A stretch of DNA of 32,003 nt from Bacteroidales bacterium (lineage in GTDB: Bacteria; Bacteroidota; Bacteroidia; Bacteroidales; F082), in contig JAFYNK010000075.1 of NCBI GenBank assembly GCA_017548125.1, positions 1-32,003 on the forward strand. Direction: 5' to 3'. Under the pieces are notes generated by a model, which was not told where the DNA came from, did no database searches, and was given only the letters and a program-made list of their open reading frames with translations. A program made the translations under genes and the position numbers. Position 1 is the first letter of the stretch; each line of letters starts with the position of its first letter. Shown piece after piece: positions 8,018 through 15,680 of this stretch.

Positions 8018-8890
8018 TTAAAGAATATTGAAAAGTTGTTCTTTTATCTTTTCGAGTTCATCTTTCATTTTTACGACAAGGCGTTGAATGTCAGCGTCGT
8101 TAGCTTTGGAGCCAAGAGTGTTGATTTCGCGGCCCATTTCTTGAGAGATGAAGCCAAGTTTCTTTCCTGCGCCTTCTTCGTCTATTGTCTCGTCAAAATA
8201 TGAGCAGTGTTTTTCGAGACGTACTTTTTCTTCTGTGATGTCAAGTTTTTCAAGATAGAAAATCAATTCTTGCTCAAAGCGATTTTCGTCATATTTGCCA
8301 GATTGTGTCAGTTCTGTTAAGTTCTTGATTAACTTGTTTTTGATGTTATCATGACGATTTGTTTCAAAAGGAGTGACTTCGCCGAGATATTCTAAGATGA
8401 GGTTTTTTCTCTTCAACAAATCTATTTTGAGAGTTTCGCCTTCTTGTCTTCTGAACTCATCGGTGATTCTTAAAGCCTCGACCAAAGTTTCTTTAACTTT
8501 TTCGATGAAGTTTTCGTCATATTCTTGTTCTGGTGTGACGAAAATTCCAGGCATTTTGAATAGAAGCATAGCCAAATCGGCAGACGCTGGAATATTATAT
8601 TCTTCAGAAATTTCCTTGATTTGTTTTAAATAAGAAGCGATGACTTCTTTTTCGATGTGAGTATTTTGCTCGACATTGGTATCTGTAACGGAAATGCTAA
8701 CATCTATTTTTCCTCTTTGTAAGATATTCGCTATCTCGTTACGATAATCCAATTCTTGAGGACGCAACTCTTGAGGTAATTTTAAAGATAAGTCTAATTG
8801 TTTAGAATTCAGTGTTTTAATCTCAACAACGATTCTTTTTGTCAAATATATTTGTTCGGCTTTACCGTAGCCTGTCATTGATTTAATCAT
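8018..8890 (-). CDS. YicC family endoribonuclease
   Basis: The 290-residue protein begins MIKSMTGYGKAE, the diagnostic start of the YicC family, and ends with the DUF1732 signature: QEMGREINTLGSKAND followed by VKMKDELEKIKEQ and an NIL terminus. YicC proteins form multimeric endoribonucleases implicated in small-RNA turnover in E. coli. A long helical, charged middle (about 120-230) fits the known architecture. The gene heads a minus-strand unit yicC-nadD-(SirB1-like). A TATCTTTG box at 8908-8915 gives a short predicted leader of roughly a dozen bases. Confidence 0.95.
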   Translation of the reverse strand: MIKSMTGYGKAEQIYLTKRIVVEIKTLNSKQLDLSLKLPQELRPQELDYRNEIANILQRGKIDVSISVTDTNVEQNTHIEKEVIASYLKQIKEISEEYNIPASADLAMLLFKMPGIFVTPEQEYDENFIEKVKETLVEALRITDEFRRQEGETLKIDLLKRKNLILEYLGEVTPFETNRHDNIKNKLIKNLTELTQSGKYDENRFEQELIFYLEKLDITEEKVRLEKHCSYFDETIDEEGAGKKLGFISQEMGREINTLGSKANDADIQRLVVKMKDELEKIKEQLFNIL

Positions 8891-8907
8891 AATTTTTTCT
8901 TTTGCTA

Positions 8908-8915
8908 CAAAGATA
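8908..8915 (-). promoter_or_regulatory. -7 promoter box for yicC-nadD
   Basis: The minus strand reads TATCTTTG, 18 bases before the yicC start codon. No good -33 box at the usual spacing. Confidence 0.5.
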
Positions 8916-8925
8916 AATCAAAAAT

Positions 8926-8956
8926 TTTGTGTTTTTATAAAAAAAACATATCTTTG
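8926..8956 (+). promoter_or_regulatory. Promoter of the ornithine aminotransferase gene (-33 TTTG, -7 TATCTTTG)
   Basis: TTTG at 8926-8929 and TATCTTTG at 8949-8956 are separated by exactly 19 bases. This is the clearest match in the window to the Bacteroidetes sigma-factor consensus. The predicted leader before the ATG at 9014 is about 50 bases. Confidence 0.75.
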
Positions 8957-9013
8957 TAAGTAACTTTTTTGAATTGAAAAATTCAAGCAAACAAATTAAT
9001 AACAAACTAAAAA

Positions 9014-10246
9014 ATGAATAACATGGAAAAAATGACATCACAACTAGCTATGGAGTTAGAAGCCAAATACGGCGCACATAATTATCACCCACTTCCTGTT
9101 GTTTTAGCCAAAGGTAAAGGCGCTAAAGTATGGGATGTTGAAGGCAAGGAATATTATGACTTTTTATCAGCTTATTCGGCAGTGAATCAAGGACATTGTC
9201 ATCCTGCGATTATAAAGGCGTTATGCGACCAAGCGCAGAATCTGACATTAAGTTCACGTGCTTTTTATAACGACTGTCTTGGCGTTTGGGAAAAATATAT
9301 CACTGAGTATTTCGGTTACGACAAGGTTCTTCCGATGAACACAGGCGCTGAGGCTGACGAAACGGCTTTGAAATTGGCGCGTCGTTGGGGAACGGTGTGC
9401 AAAGGTATTCCAAATGATGAGGTGACAATCGTTTGCTGTGAAGGCAACTTCCACGGACGTACAATTACAATCATTACAATGTCGAACGACCCTGATTCAT
9501 ACGCAAATTATGGTCCTCTTACTCCAGGTTTCATCCGTATTCCTTACAACGATTCTGATGCTTTGGAGGCAGTATTGGCTGAACATGGACATAAAATCGC
9601 AGGATTTTTGTTAGAGCCAATTCAAGGTGAGGCTGGCGTGTATGTTCCAGACGAAGGTTATCTTAAAAAATGTTATGACATCTGTAAGAAATACAACGTC
9701 TTGTTCATGGCCGACGAGGTTCAGAGCGGTATCGCCCGTACTGGTAAGATGTTGGCATGCGACCATGAGAACGTACGTCCTGACATTCTTATATTAGGTA
9801 AGGCCTTGAGTGGCGGCGTCGTCCCTGTTTCCGCAGTGTTGGCCGACGATTATATCATGATGAATATCAAGCCAGGAGAACATGGTTCAACATTCGGTGG
9901 CAATCCTATTGCTGCTAAAGTAAGTATGGCCGCTCTTCAAGTCGTTAAAGATGAAAACCTTATGGAAAGAGCTGAATATCTTGGCAATATATTCCGCGAA
10001 GAGATGAAAAAAATTGACAGCCCAATGATAGAATTGGTGCGTGGTAAAGGTCTCCTCAACGCGGTTATTATCAGGCCTAAAGACGGCAAAGAGGCGTGGG
10101 ATGTCTGTATGAAGATGAAGGAAAACGGCGTTTTGGCAAAACCAACTCACCGTCATATCATACGCTTCGCTCCTCCATTGGTAATCACAGAAGAGGAATT
10201 ACGTAAGGCAATAGAAATTATTAAAGAGACGATTTTGTCGTTCTGA
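9014..10246 (+). CDS. rocD: Ornithine--oxo-acid aminotransferase
   Basis: This class-III PLP aminotransferase (410 aa) converts ornithine plus 2-oxoglutarate to glutamate semialdehyde and glutamate. The sequence follows ornithine aminotransferases closely: [14 protein letters not shown] near the start, [15 protein letters not shown] (50-64), [16 protein letters not shown] (108-123), the cofactor Asp in ADEVQSG (Asp234), the PLP lysine in LGKALSGG (Lys263), and HGSTFGGNP after residue 290. Three Met codons occur in the first seven residues; I use the first, but residue 4 or 7 cannot be excluded. It has a good promoter of its own and seems to be a single-gene unit. Confidence 0.93.
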   Translation: MNNMEKMTSQLAMELEAKYGAHNYHPLPVVLAKGKGAKVWDVEGKEYYDFLSAYSAVNQGHCHPAIIKALCDQAQNLTLSSRAFYNDCLGVWEKYITEYFGYDKVLPMNTGAEADETALKLARRWGTVCKGIPNDEVTIVCCEGNFHGRTITIITMSNDPDSYANYGPLTPGFIRIPYNDSDALEAVLAEHGHKIAGFLLEPIQGEAGVYVPDEGYLKKCYDICKKYNVLFMADEVQSGIARTGKMLACDHENVRPDILILGKALSGGVVPVSAVLADDYIMMNIKPGEHGSTFGGNPIAAKVSMAALQVVKDENLMERAEYLGNIFREEMKKIDSPMIELVRGKGLLNAVIIRPKDGKEAWDVCMKMKENGVLAKPTHRHIIRFAPPLVITEEELRKAIEIIKETILSF

Positions 10247-10250
10247 TAAC

Positions 10251-10335
10251 AAATGACTAAGGGCTAATGGCTAAGGTTTTTTATTCTTTGGTCATTGGTC
10301 CTTAGCCTTTAGACTAATGGCAGTTAGTTAAAGTT
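10251..10335. repeat. Intergenic block of inverted CTAATGGCTAAGG-type words
   Basis: CTAATGGCTAAGG (10264-10276) is complementary to CCTTAGCCTTTAG (10300-10312) with one mismatch. Related words (GACTAA, TTGGTCATTGG, ACTAATGGCAGTTAG) fill the rest of the gap. The T tract follows the left arm, not the right, so it is not a normal terminator for rocD. It resembles a degenerate intergenic repeat. Confidence 0.5.
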
Positions 10336-10351
10336 TTTTAATTAAATTTAT

Positions 10352-10615
10352 ATGTTGAGATTTTTAATAATATATTTCTTTTTGATTAACATAGTGACAT
10401 TGGTCACATTTTGGATAGATAAAAATTTAGCACAAAATAATAAATTCAGGATTCAGGAGTCTTCACTTGTATTGTTGTCGGCATTAGGCGGTGCGGCTGG
10501 AGGACTAGCTGCGATGTATCTTTTCAGGCATAAGACAAAGCATGCTAAATTCTTTTTAGGACTTCCAGCATTATTGCTTATACATATTATAATAGCATTC
10601 CTGATTATTTTCTGA
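10352..10615 (+). CDS. DUF1294 family small membrane protein
   Basis: The 87-residue protein is a member of DUF1294, a family of short bacterial membrane proteins of unknown function. Visible features are an N-terminal hydrophobic helix (about 2-22), the DK...N-FRIQE segment after it (FWIDKNLAQNNKFRIQES), a Gly/Ala-rich helix (LLSALGGAAGGLAAMYLF), the conserved HKTKHAKFFLGLP motif, and a final hydrophobic helix. This order of helix, RIPE-like motif and R.KT.H..F is the family pattern. No separate promoter box was seen. Confidence 0.85.
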   Translation: MLRFLIIYFFLINIVTLVTFWIDKNLAQNNKFRIQESSLVLLSALGGAAGGLAAMYLFRHKTKHAKFFLGLPALLLIHIIIAFLIIF

Positions 10616-10634
10616 AGTCGCAAACTTAACCATT

Positions 10635-10654
10635 AGCCTTTTGTTTAAAAGGCT
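10635..10654. repeat. 8-bp hairpin between convergent genes
   Basis: AGCCTTTT and AAAAGGCT form a perfect 8-bp stem with a 4-base loop, overlapping the last codons and stop of the minus-strand gene. It lies between convergent genes ending at 10615 and 10645. It has no proper T tail on either strand, so it may be a weak bidirectional terminator. Confidence 0.4.
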
Positions 10655-11064
10655 GGAATCTCTCTGAGAGCTTCTAGCTTCTGATTTTCAATGTCGATAT
10701 GATAACAGAACATCGATTTGCCATTTGTTAATAAAATATAATCGACATTAAGTCCGGAATAATATCTTATTGCTTGGTCGAGGACTTTTTGTGTGATAGG
10801 CACAGATTCGGCTTTGCATTCCACTATCATTATCGGTCTTGCTTCTTTGCTGAAAATTACTATGTCGCAGCGTTTTGCCAGAGTGTTGACCTTTATGGAA
10901 TATTCCACGGCGATGAGTCCGGCAGGAATGTTTTTCTTCTCTACAAGATAATAAAGAGTCATCTGCCTGACTTTCTCTTCCGGTGTCAGGGCGCAGTATA
11001 TTTTCCTTACAGGGTCAAAGACTTTCGTCTTGCCGTCTTCTATTATAGTGTTAAACCAATTCAT
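10645..11064 (-). CDS. Stand-alone type I restriction HsdR N-terminal-like protein
   Basis: The protein (about 139 aa) matches the HsdR N-terminal domain family, a PD-(D/E)xK nuclease fold also found as single-domain proteins in Bacteroidetes. It has VFDPVRKIYCALTPEEKVRQ (about 16-35), the likely catalytic set with Asp in RCDIVIF and the Glu-x-Lys of IVECKAE, and the helix VLDQAIRYYSGLNVDYILLTNG. No HsdM, HsdS or helicase domain is nearby, so this is not a restriction system and no cleavage activity is claimed. I chose the Met of MNWFN at 11064. A start three codons earlier (11073) would fall inside a TATCTTTG promoter box. Confidence 0.85.
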   Translation of the reverse strand: MNWFNTIIEDGKTKVFDPVRKIYCALTPEEKVRQMTLYYLVEKKNIPAGLIAVEYSIKVNTLAKRCDIVIFSKEARPIMIVECKAESVPITQKVLDQAIRYYSGLNVDYILLTNGKSMFCYHIDIENQKLEALREIPAF

Positions 11065-11070
11065 TTGATG

Positions 11071-11078
11071 CAAAGATA
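11071..11078 (-). promoter_or_regulatory. -7 promoter box abutting the HsdR-N-like start codon
   Basis: The minus strand reads TATCTTTG ending seven bases before the ATG at 11064. If used, the message would be leaderless or nearly so. Confidence 0.45.
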
Positions 11079-11153
11079 AATAATTAGCATAGAAGAGATG
11101 ATTTTTTTTCTAAAAAAATATTAAGTATTATGATTCAAAAAAAGAAAAATATT

Positions 11154-11161
11154 TATCTTTG
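11154..11161 (+). promoter_or_regulatory. -7 promoter box for tRNA-Glu
   Basis: TATCTTTG matches TAnnTTTG and ends 16 bases before the first base of the tRNA, a typical position for a stand-alone tRNA promoter. Confidence 0.6.
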
Positions 11162-11177
11162 CAGCGCAAAAAACGAT

Positions 11178-11250
11178 GTCGGGTTCTACTAGTCGGTCAG
11201 GTAACGACACTCTCACTGTCGAAACAGGGGTTCGAATCCCCTACCCGATA
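11178..11250 (+). tRNA. tRNA-Glu, anticodon CUC
   Basis: A complete 73-base cloverleaf can be folded by hand. The acceptor is GTCGGGT/ACCCGAT with a terminal G-U pair and discriminator A. The D stem is TACT/GGTA, the anticodon stem CGACA/TGTCG, and the loop CTCTCAC has anticodon CTC at 11212-11214. The variable loop is four bases (AAAC) and the T arm AGGGG-TTCGAAT-CCCCT. U13-G22, A46 and the absent base 47, all tRNA-Glu hallmarks, are kept. The CCA end is not encoded. The D stem has A11-U24 where E. coli tRNA-Glu has U11-A24. Confidence 0.93.
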
Positions 11251-11298
11251 CTAGGGACAAAAATAAGAGAAAGCAAAAATCGCTAAAAGACACAAAAT

Positions 11299-11324
11299 AA
11301 GGCACTTACAAAGGTGCCTTTTTT
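11299..11324 (+). terminator. Rho-independent terminator after tRNA-Glu
   Basis: AAGGCAC (11299-11305) pairs with GTGCCTT (11314-11320) across an 8-base loop and runs into a T tract to 11324. It ends the single-tRNA transcript. The remainder of the gap to 11418 has no recognisable gene. Confidence 0.85.
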
Positions 11325-11420
11325 CTTTTGTATAAAAGTTATAGCTTGTCATAAGGAAGCGTTTGCAACTCGTAATGTGCGATACGTTTGAATGATTCAT
11401 CTACGAAATGTCAAAAATAA

Positions 11421-11452
11421 AAATGCCACCTATAAATATATAGGCGGCATTT
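11421..11452 (-). terminator. Terminator of the methylmalonyl-CoA mutase operon
   Basis: A 14-bp stem with one A-C mismatch (11421-11434 with 11439-11452) and a 4-base loop lies 21 bases past the mutase stop at 11474. On the minus strand it is followed by TTTTTATTTTT-like sequence. It could also work from the other strand, where a short T run follows. Confidence 0.85.
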
Positions 11453-11473
11453 TTGTATTTATTGGTGTTATTC

Positions 11474-13624
11474 TTATTTAGCTGCTGCTAAGAGTAAGTC
11501 TAACATCTTGATTGCTGAGTCGCTGATTACAGAGCCAGGTCCGAAGATAGCTGCTGCGCCAGCGTCATATAAGAATTGATAATCTTGTGGAGGGATAACA
11601 CCACCAACGACGACCATGATGTCAGGGCGGCCTAATTTTTCAAGTTCTTCTATAACTTGAGGAACGAGAGTCTTGTGGCCTGCTGCCAAACTTGAAACGC
11701 CGAGGATGTGAACGTCGTTTTCAACTGCTTGACGTGCTGATTCTGCTGGTGTTTGGAATAATGGTCCCATATCGACGTCGAAGCCTATGTCAGCGTAACC
11801 TGTTGCTACGACTTTAGCGCCACGGTCGTGACCGTCTTGACCCATCTTAGCGATCATGATACGAGGACGGCGTCCTTCGATCTTAGCAAATTCGTCAGCT
11901 TTAGCGACTGCTTCAGCGAATTTAGCATCACCTTTTGTTTCCATAGAATAAACTCCTGATATTGTACGAATAACTGCTTTATAACGTCCTGCTACTTTTT
12001 CGCAAGCCATAGAGATTTCGCCTAATGTTGCGCGGCATTTAGCTGCTTCAACTGCTAATTCTAACAAGTTGCCTTCGCCTGTTTCAGCTGCTTTTGTGAT
12101 AGCTGCTAAGCAACGGTCAACGTCAGCTTGGTTACGTTTAGCGCGGAGGTCGTTGAGACGTTTGATTTGTGATTCGCGAACTGCAGTGTTATCGACTTCG
12201 AGAGTTTCGATGGCGTCTTCATGTTCGAGACGGAACTTGTTGATACCAACGATGATTTCGCTGCCAGCGTCGATACGAGCTTGTTTGCGAGCTGCTGCTT
12301 CTTCGATACGCATCTTTGGAAGACCTGTCTCGATAGCTTTTGCCATGCCGCCCATAGCTTCGATTTCCATGATGTGTTCCCAAGCTCTGTCGGCGATTTC
12401 TTTTGTCAATGATTCAATGTAATATGAACCTGCCCATGGGTCAACTACTCTACATACGTTAGTTTCTTCTTGGATGTAGATTTGAGTGTTACGAGCGATA
12501 CGTGCTGAGAAGTCTGTAGGAAGAGCGATAGCTTCGTCCAAAGCATTGGTGTGCAATGATTGTGTGTGGCCGAGTGCTGCGCCCATAGCTTCGATACATG
12601 TACGTGCTACGTTGTTGAATGGGTCTTGTTCTGTTAATGACCAACCTGATGTTTGAGTGTGTGTACGGAGTGCCAATGACTTGTCGCTCTTAGGATTGAA
12701 AGTCTTGACGATCTTAGCCCACAACATACGAGCTGCACGCATCTTAGCGATTTCCATGAAGTGGTTCATGCCTGAACACCAGAAGAATGAAAGACGTGGT
12801 GCGAAAGCGTCGATGTCGAGACCTGATTTAACACCTGTACGGAGATAATCCCAACCGTCAGCCAATGTGTAAGCCAACTCGATGTCGCATGTAGCACCAG
12901 CTTCTTGCATGTGGTAGCCAGAGATAGAGATAGAGTTGAACTTAGGCATCTTCTTAGATGTGAATTCGAAGATGTCGGCGATGATACGCATTGAGAACTC
13001 AGGTGGATAGATATATGTGTTACGAACCATGAACTCTTTCAAGATGTCGTTTTGGATTGTACCTTGAAGTTCTTCGTAGGTGGCGCCTTGTTCCAAAGCA
13101 GCGACGATGTAGAATGCCAATACTGGCAATACAGCGCCGTTCATTGTCATAGAAACTGACATCTTGTTGAGAGGGATCTGGTCGAATAAGACTTTCATGT
13201 CTTCTACTGAACAGATACTTACACCAGCTTTACCGACGTCACCCATAACGCGTTCGTGGTCGGCGTCATAGCCACGGTGTGTAGCAAGGTCGAAAGCAAC
13301 TGACAAACCTTTTTGTCCAGCAGCGATGTTACGACGATAGAAAGCATTTGATTCTTCAGCTGTTGAGAAACCTGCATATTGACGGATTGTCCAAGGACGC
13401 ATCACGTACATTGTTGAGTATGGTCCACGGAGGTAAGGAGCGATACCTGCTGCATAGTTGAGGTGTTCCATGCCTTCGAGCTGAGCTGATGTGTAAGCAG
13501 GACGTACGTTGATATGTTCAACAGTTTCCCATTCTGGTTTGATACCGTTTTTATTTTCCCATTCTTTTGGGTCTTCTGTCTGAGGTATAACGTTGATGTT
13601 TATATCTTTAAAATTTGGCTTCAT
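11474..13624 (-). CDS. mutB: Methylmalonyl-CoA mutase, large (catalytic, B12-binding) subunit
   Basis: The enzyme interconverts succinyl-CoA and (R)-methylmalonyl-CoA with adenosylcobalamin, the key step of the succinate-propionate route in Bacteroidales. The 716-residue protein has the TIM-barrel catalytic domain, with [17 protein letters not shown] (69-85) and the active-site His in [10 protein letters not shown] (His238). A C-terminal cobalamin domain carries DGHDRG (597-602), whose His599 would be the lower cobalt ligand. It lies 15 bases downstream of the small-subunit gene on the same strand. No MeaB chaperone or epimerase gene is in the window. Confidence 0.97.
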   Translation of the reverse strand: MKPNFKDININVIPQTEDPKEWENKNGIKPEWETVEHINVRPAYTSAQLEGMEHLNYAAGIAPYLRGPYSTMYVMRPWTIRQYAGFSTAEESNAFYRRNIAAGQKGLSVAFDLATHRGYDADHERVMGDVGKAGVSICSVEDMKVLFDQIPLNKMSVSMTMNGAVLPVLAFYIVAALEQGATYEELQGTIQNDILKEFMVRNTYIYPPEFSMRIIADIFEFTSKKMPKFNSISISGYHMQEAGATCDIELAYTLADGWDYLRTGVKSGLDIDAFAPRLSFFWCSGMNHFMEIAKMRAARMLWAKIVKTFNPKSDKSLALRTHTQTSGWSLTEQDPFNNVARTCIEAMGAALGHTQSLHTNALDEAIALPTDFSARIARNTQIYIQEETNVCRVVDPWAGSYYIESLTKEIADRAWEHIMEIEAMGGMAKAIETGLPKMRIEEAAARKQARIDAGSEIIVGINKFRLEHEDAIETLEVDNTAVRESQIKRLNDLRAKRNQADVDRCLAAITKAAETGEGNLLELAVEAAKCRATLGEISMACEKVAGRYKAVIRTISGVYSMETKGDAKFAEAVAKADEFAKIEGRRPRIMIAKMGQDGHDRGAKVVATGYADIGFDVDMGPLFQTPAESARQAVENDVHILGVSSLAAGHKTLVPQVIEELEKLGRPDIMVVVGGVIPPQDYQFLYDAGAAAIFGPGSVISDSAIKMLDLLLAAAK

Positions 13625-13639
13625 CGTTTACTCCTTTCT

Positions 13640-15490
13640 TTATTTTGTTATACCTAATTTCTTTTGAAAATCTTGTAATGTATCTAAGACGTTGCTCTTG
13701 ACGTGGATGAAGTATTCCATGCCAGCTGCTTTGAGTTCGTCGGCTGTACCTTCTGGGTTACCTGCCAAAACGACGATAGCTTGGTCTTTAAGAGCTTCGT
13801 AGATCTTGAGAGCGTTGCCTTCGCCATATTCTTCGTCTGAAGAGCAGATGACAACGATTTCAGGTTTAACTTCTTTAGCTGCTGCGATACCGTCTTCAAC
13901 AGTCTTGAATCCAGCGTTGTCAACTACTTCGAAGCCAGCGCAAGCGAAGAAGTTAGAAGCGAAGTTAGCTCTTGCTTTGAGCATTGCCAAGTTGCCGTAT
14001 GTTAACATCCATACAACAGGACGTTTGTTGCTTTGGCTATATACGTCTGTTGCATAGCGTAATTGTTCAAATTGTTGAGCAACGCGGTAAGTAACGATAG
14101 TGTCGATTTCAGCGTTTTCATCACGGCGGTCGCTTGATTCGAATACCCATGCTTCTGGATTTGACTTCATTGTCTCTGTGAAGTTAGGGAATTGGTTTGT
14201 ACCGAGGATGATTTCGCGGCGTGTTGCTACGTTGTTGAGGCGTTTTGCTGCGTTGTCTTTAACCATCTTTTGGATTGTGCCGTTACGCAATGCTGCGAGG
14301 TAACCGCCTTCTTCTTGAATTTGGAGGAATAAATTCCAAGCTGCTTTAACCAATGAGTCGGTGAGGTTTTCAATATAGTATGAACCTGCTGCTGGGTCAG
14401 CGACTTTGTCGAAGTGTGATTCTTCTTTCAAGATGAGTTGTTGGTTGCGAGCGATGCGTTCTGCAAACTCTGTTGATGATTCATAAACCATGTCGAATGG
14501 AGTTACGCTAAATGAGTGAACGCCGCCGAGAACTGCTGACATTGTTCCTGTTGTTGTACGTAACATATTGACGTATGAATCATATAAGCTCATGTTGATT
14601 TGTGCGTTGAAAGCGTGGATGAGCATCTTGGCGTTTTCTTCTTTAGCGCCGTATGCTTTTGCGATGTTAGCCCACAAGATTCTGTAAGCACGCATCTTAG
14701 CCATTTCCATGAAATAGTTTTGACCTACTGCAACGTTGAAACGCATTTTTGGAAGGATAGCGTCGATGCTTAAATCTGTATCTGTGAGTTTGTCTAAATA
14801 TTCAGCGCCGATAGCTAAAGCGAAAGCCATTTCTTGAACGATGGTTGCGCCTGCATTTGTGAAGACGTGTGCGTTAACGCCGATTGTTTGGAAGTTAGGC
14901 ATTTCAGCTTTTGACAAGATGTATGCTAATTCCATGTCTGTGCTTTCAGAGATGAACCATGTGCCACGACGGATGTAACGTGTCAATGGGTCATAATTCA
15001 AAGAACCGTGTAAACCAGGGATTCTTGAAAGTTGTTCTAAAAGTGGTAAATGATATTTGTTATTGTAGAAACTTAACTCAACTTCTTCAGCATTGATGCC
15101 ATTGAGTAATGCTGATAATTCTGTGTCGGTGTAGTGTTTGTCATATTCAAGACGGAATGTGATAGCGTTGACGCCTCTGCTGAGAGCGTCTGTTGCTTTT
15201 TCGTTAGCAGCTTTGCAGTCAGTAACGTTGATGTCTTGGCAGATGAGCCATTCGTTACCTTTTGTCTTGTTGCCACGAACGTATGGGAACTGGTTAGGTT
15301 CTACGTTGTTCCATGCAATTGAATTGAGATCTTCAGCGCGGTAATAAGGTCTTACCGAAAAGCCTTCAGCCGTTTTCCAAACTAATTTTTTGTCGTAATC
15401 GGCTCCTTTAAGGTCTTTTTGAATCACGGATTCCCATTGTTCGGTTGATACCGCAGGAAATTCCTCAAAAAGTTTTTTCTGGTTACTCAT
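13640..15490 (-). CDS. mutA: Methylmalonyl-CoA mutase, small (non-catalytic) subunit
   Basis: The 616-residue protein is the structural partner of the large mutase subunit in the heterodimeric enzyme. Homology to the catalytic subunit is clear: FSVRPYYRAEDL near the N-terminus, an IGVNAHVFTNAGATIVQE segment in place of the catalytic SGYHMQEAG, and ADPAAGSYYIENLT. The C-terminal Rossmann-like domain (from about residue 490) lacks the DxHxxG cobalamin motif, as expected for this subunit. It is the first gene of the two-gene operon; a TATATTTG box lies 69 bases upstream of its start. Confidence 0.96.
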   Translation of the reverse strand: MSNQKKLFEEFPAVSTEQWESVIQKDLKGADYDKKLVWKTAEGFSVRPYYRAEDLNSIAWNNVEPNQFPYVRGNKTKGNEWLICQDINVTDCKAANEKATDALSRGVNAITFRLEYDKHYTDTELSALLNGINAEEVELSFYNNKYHLPLLEQLSRIPGLHGSLNYDPLTRYIRRGTWFISESTDMELAYILSKAEMPNFQTIGVNAHVFTNAGATIVQEMAFALAIGAEYLDKLTDTDLSIDAILPKMRFNVAVGQNYFMEMAKMRAYRILWANIAKAYGAKEENAKMLIHAFNAQINMSLYDSYVNMLRTTTGTMSAVLGGVHSFSVTPFDMVYESSTEFAERIARNQQLILKEESHFDKVADPAAGSYYIENLTDSLVKAAWNLFLQIQEEGGYLAALRNGTIQKMVKDNAAKRLNNVATRREIILGTNQFPNFTETMKSNPEAWVFESSDRRDENAEIDTIVTYRVAQQFEQLRYATDVYSQSNKRPVVWMLTYGNLAMLKARANFASNFFACAGFEVVDNAGFKTVEDGIAAAKEVKPEIVVICSSDEEYGEGNALKIYEALKDQAIVVLAGNPEGTADELKAAGMEYFIHVKSNVLDTLQDFQKKLGITK

Positions 15491-15558
15491 ATTTTTATCT
15501 GTTAAAAATTATTATTCTGTTAATAGACTCTGAAAATAGAAGTCTTAATTTTTCCCCA

Positions 15559-15566
15559 CAAATATA
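15559..15566 (-). promoter_or_regulatory. -7 promoter box for the mutase operon
   Basis: The minus strand reads TATATTTG. A TTTG (CAAA on the plus strand, 15589-15592) lies 22 bases upstream as a possible -33 box, slightly wider than the usual spacing. Confidence 0.55.
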
Positions 15567-15638
15567 AATCAAAATTCTTTATCATAAACAAAAATACCTA
15601 ATAAATATAAATGAAGTTTTTTGTTGTTGAAAAATGAT

Positions 15639-15646
15639 TATTTTTG
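15639..15646 (+). promoter_or_regulatory. -7 promoter box for the beta-helix/glycan gene run
   Basis: TATTTTTG matches TAnnTTTG, 34 bases before the ATG at 15681. TTTG at 15620-15623 is only 15 bases upstream, so the -33 box is less certain. It is the only promoter-like box I found for the eight-gene run ending at 25151. Confidence 0.5.
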
Positions 15647-15680
15647 TAGATTCTAAAAGTAGTTTTTAATTTTTATCATC

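Noticed and set aside
10645-11064. A type I restriction-modification locus
   Set aside because: Only the small HsdR-N-like domain is present, without helicase domain, HsdM or HsdS nearby.
11340-11405. Minus-strand peptide FKRIAHYELQTLPYDKL with stop, which looks protein-like
   Set aside because: Only about 23 codons are open and there is no start codon. It could be the remnant of a lost gene next to the tRNA, but the sequence also fits the degenerate words common in the window's intergenic DNA.
11178-11473. tRNA as attachment site of an integrated element
   Set aside because: No integrase and no direct repeat of the tRNA 3' end were found in the window; the tRNA has its own promoter and terminator and is followed by metabolic genes.
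11474-15490. Tandem duplication of methylmalonyl-CoA mutase
   Set aside because: The two genes are the normal large and small subunits; only one has the DxHxxG cobalamin motif.
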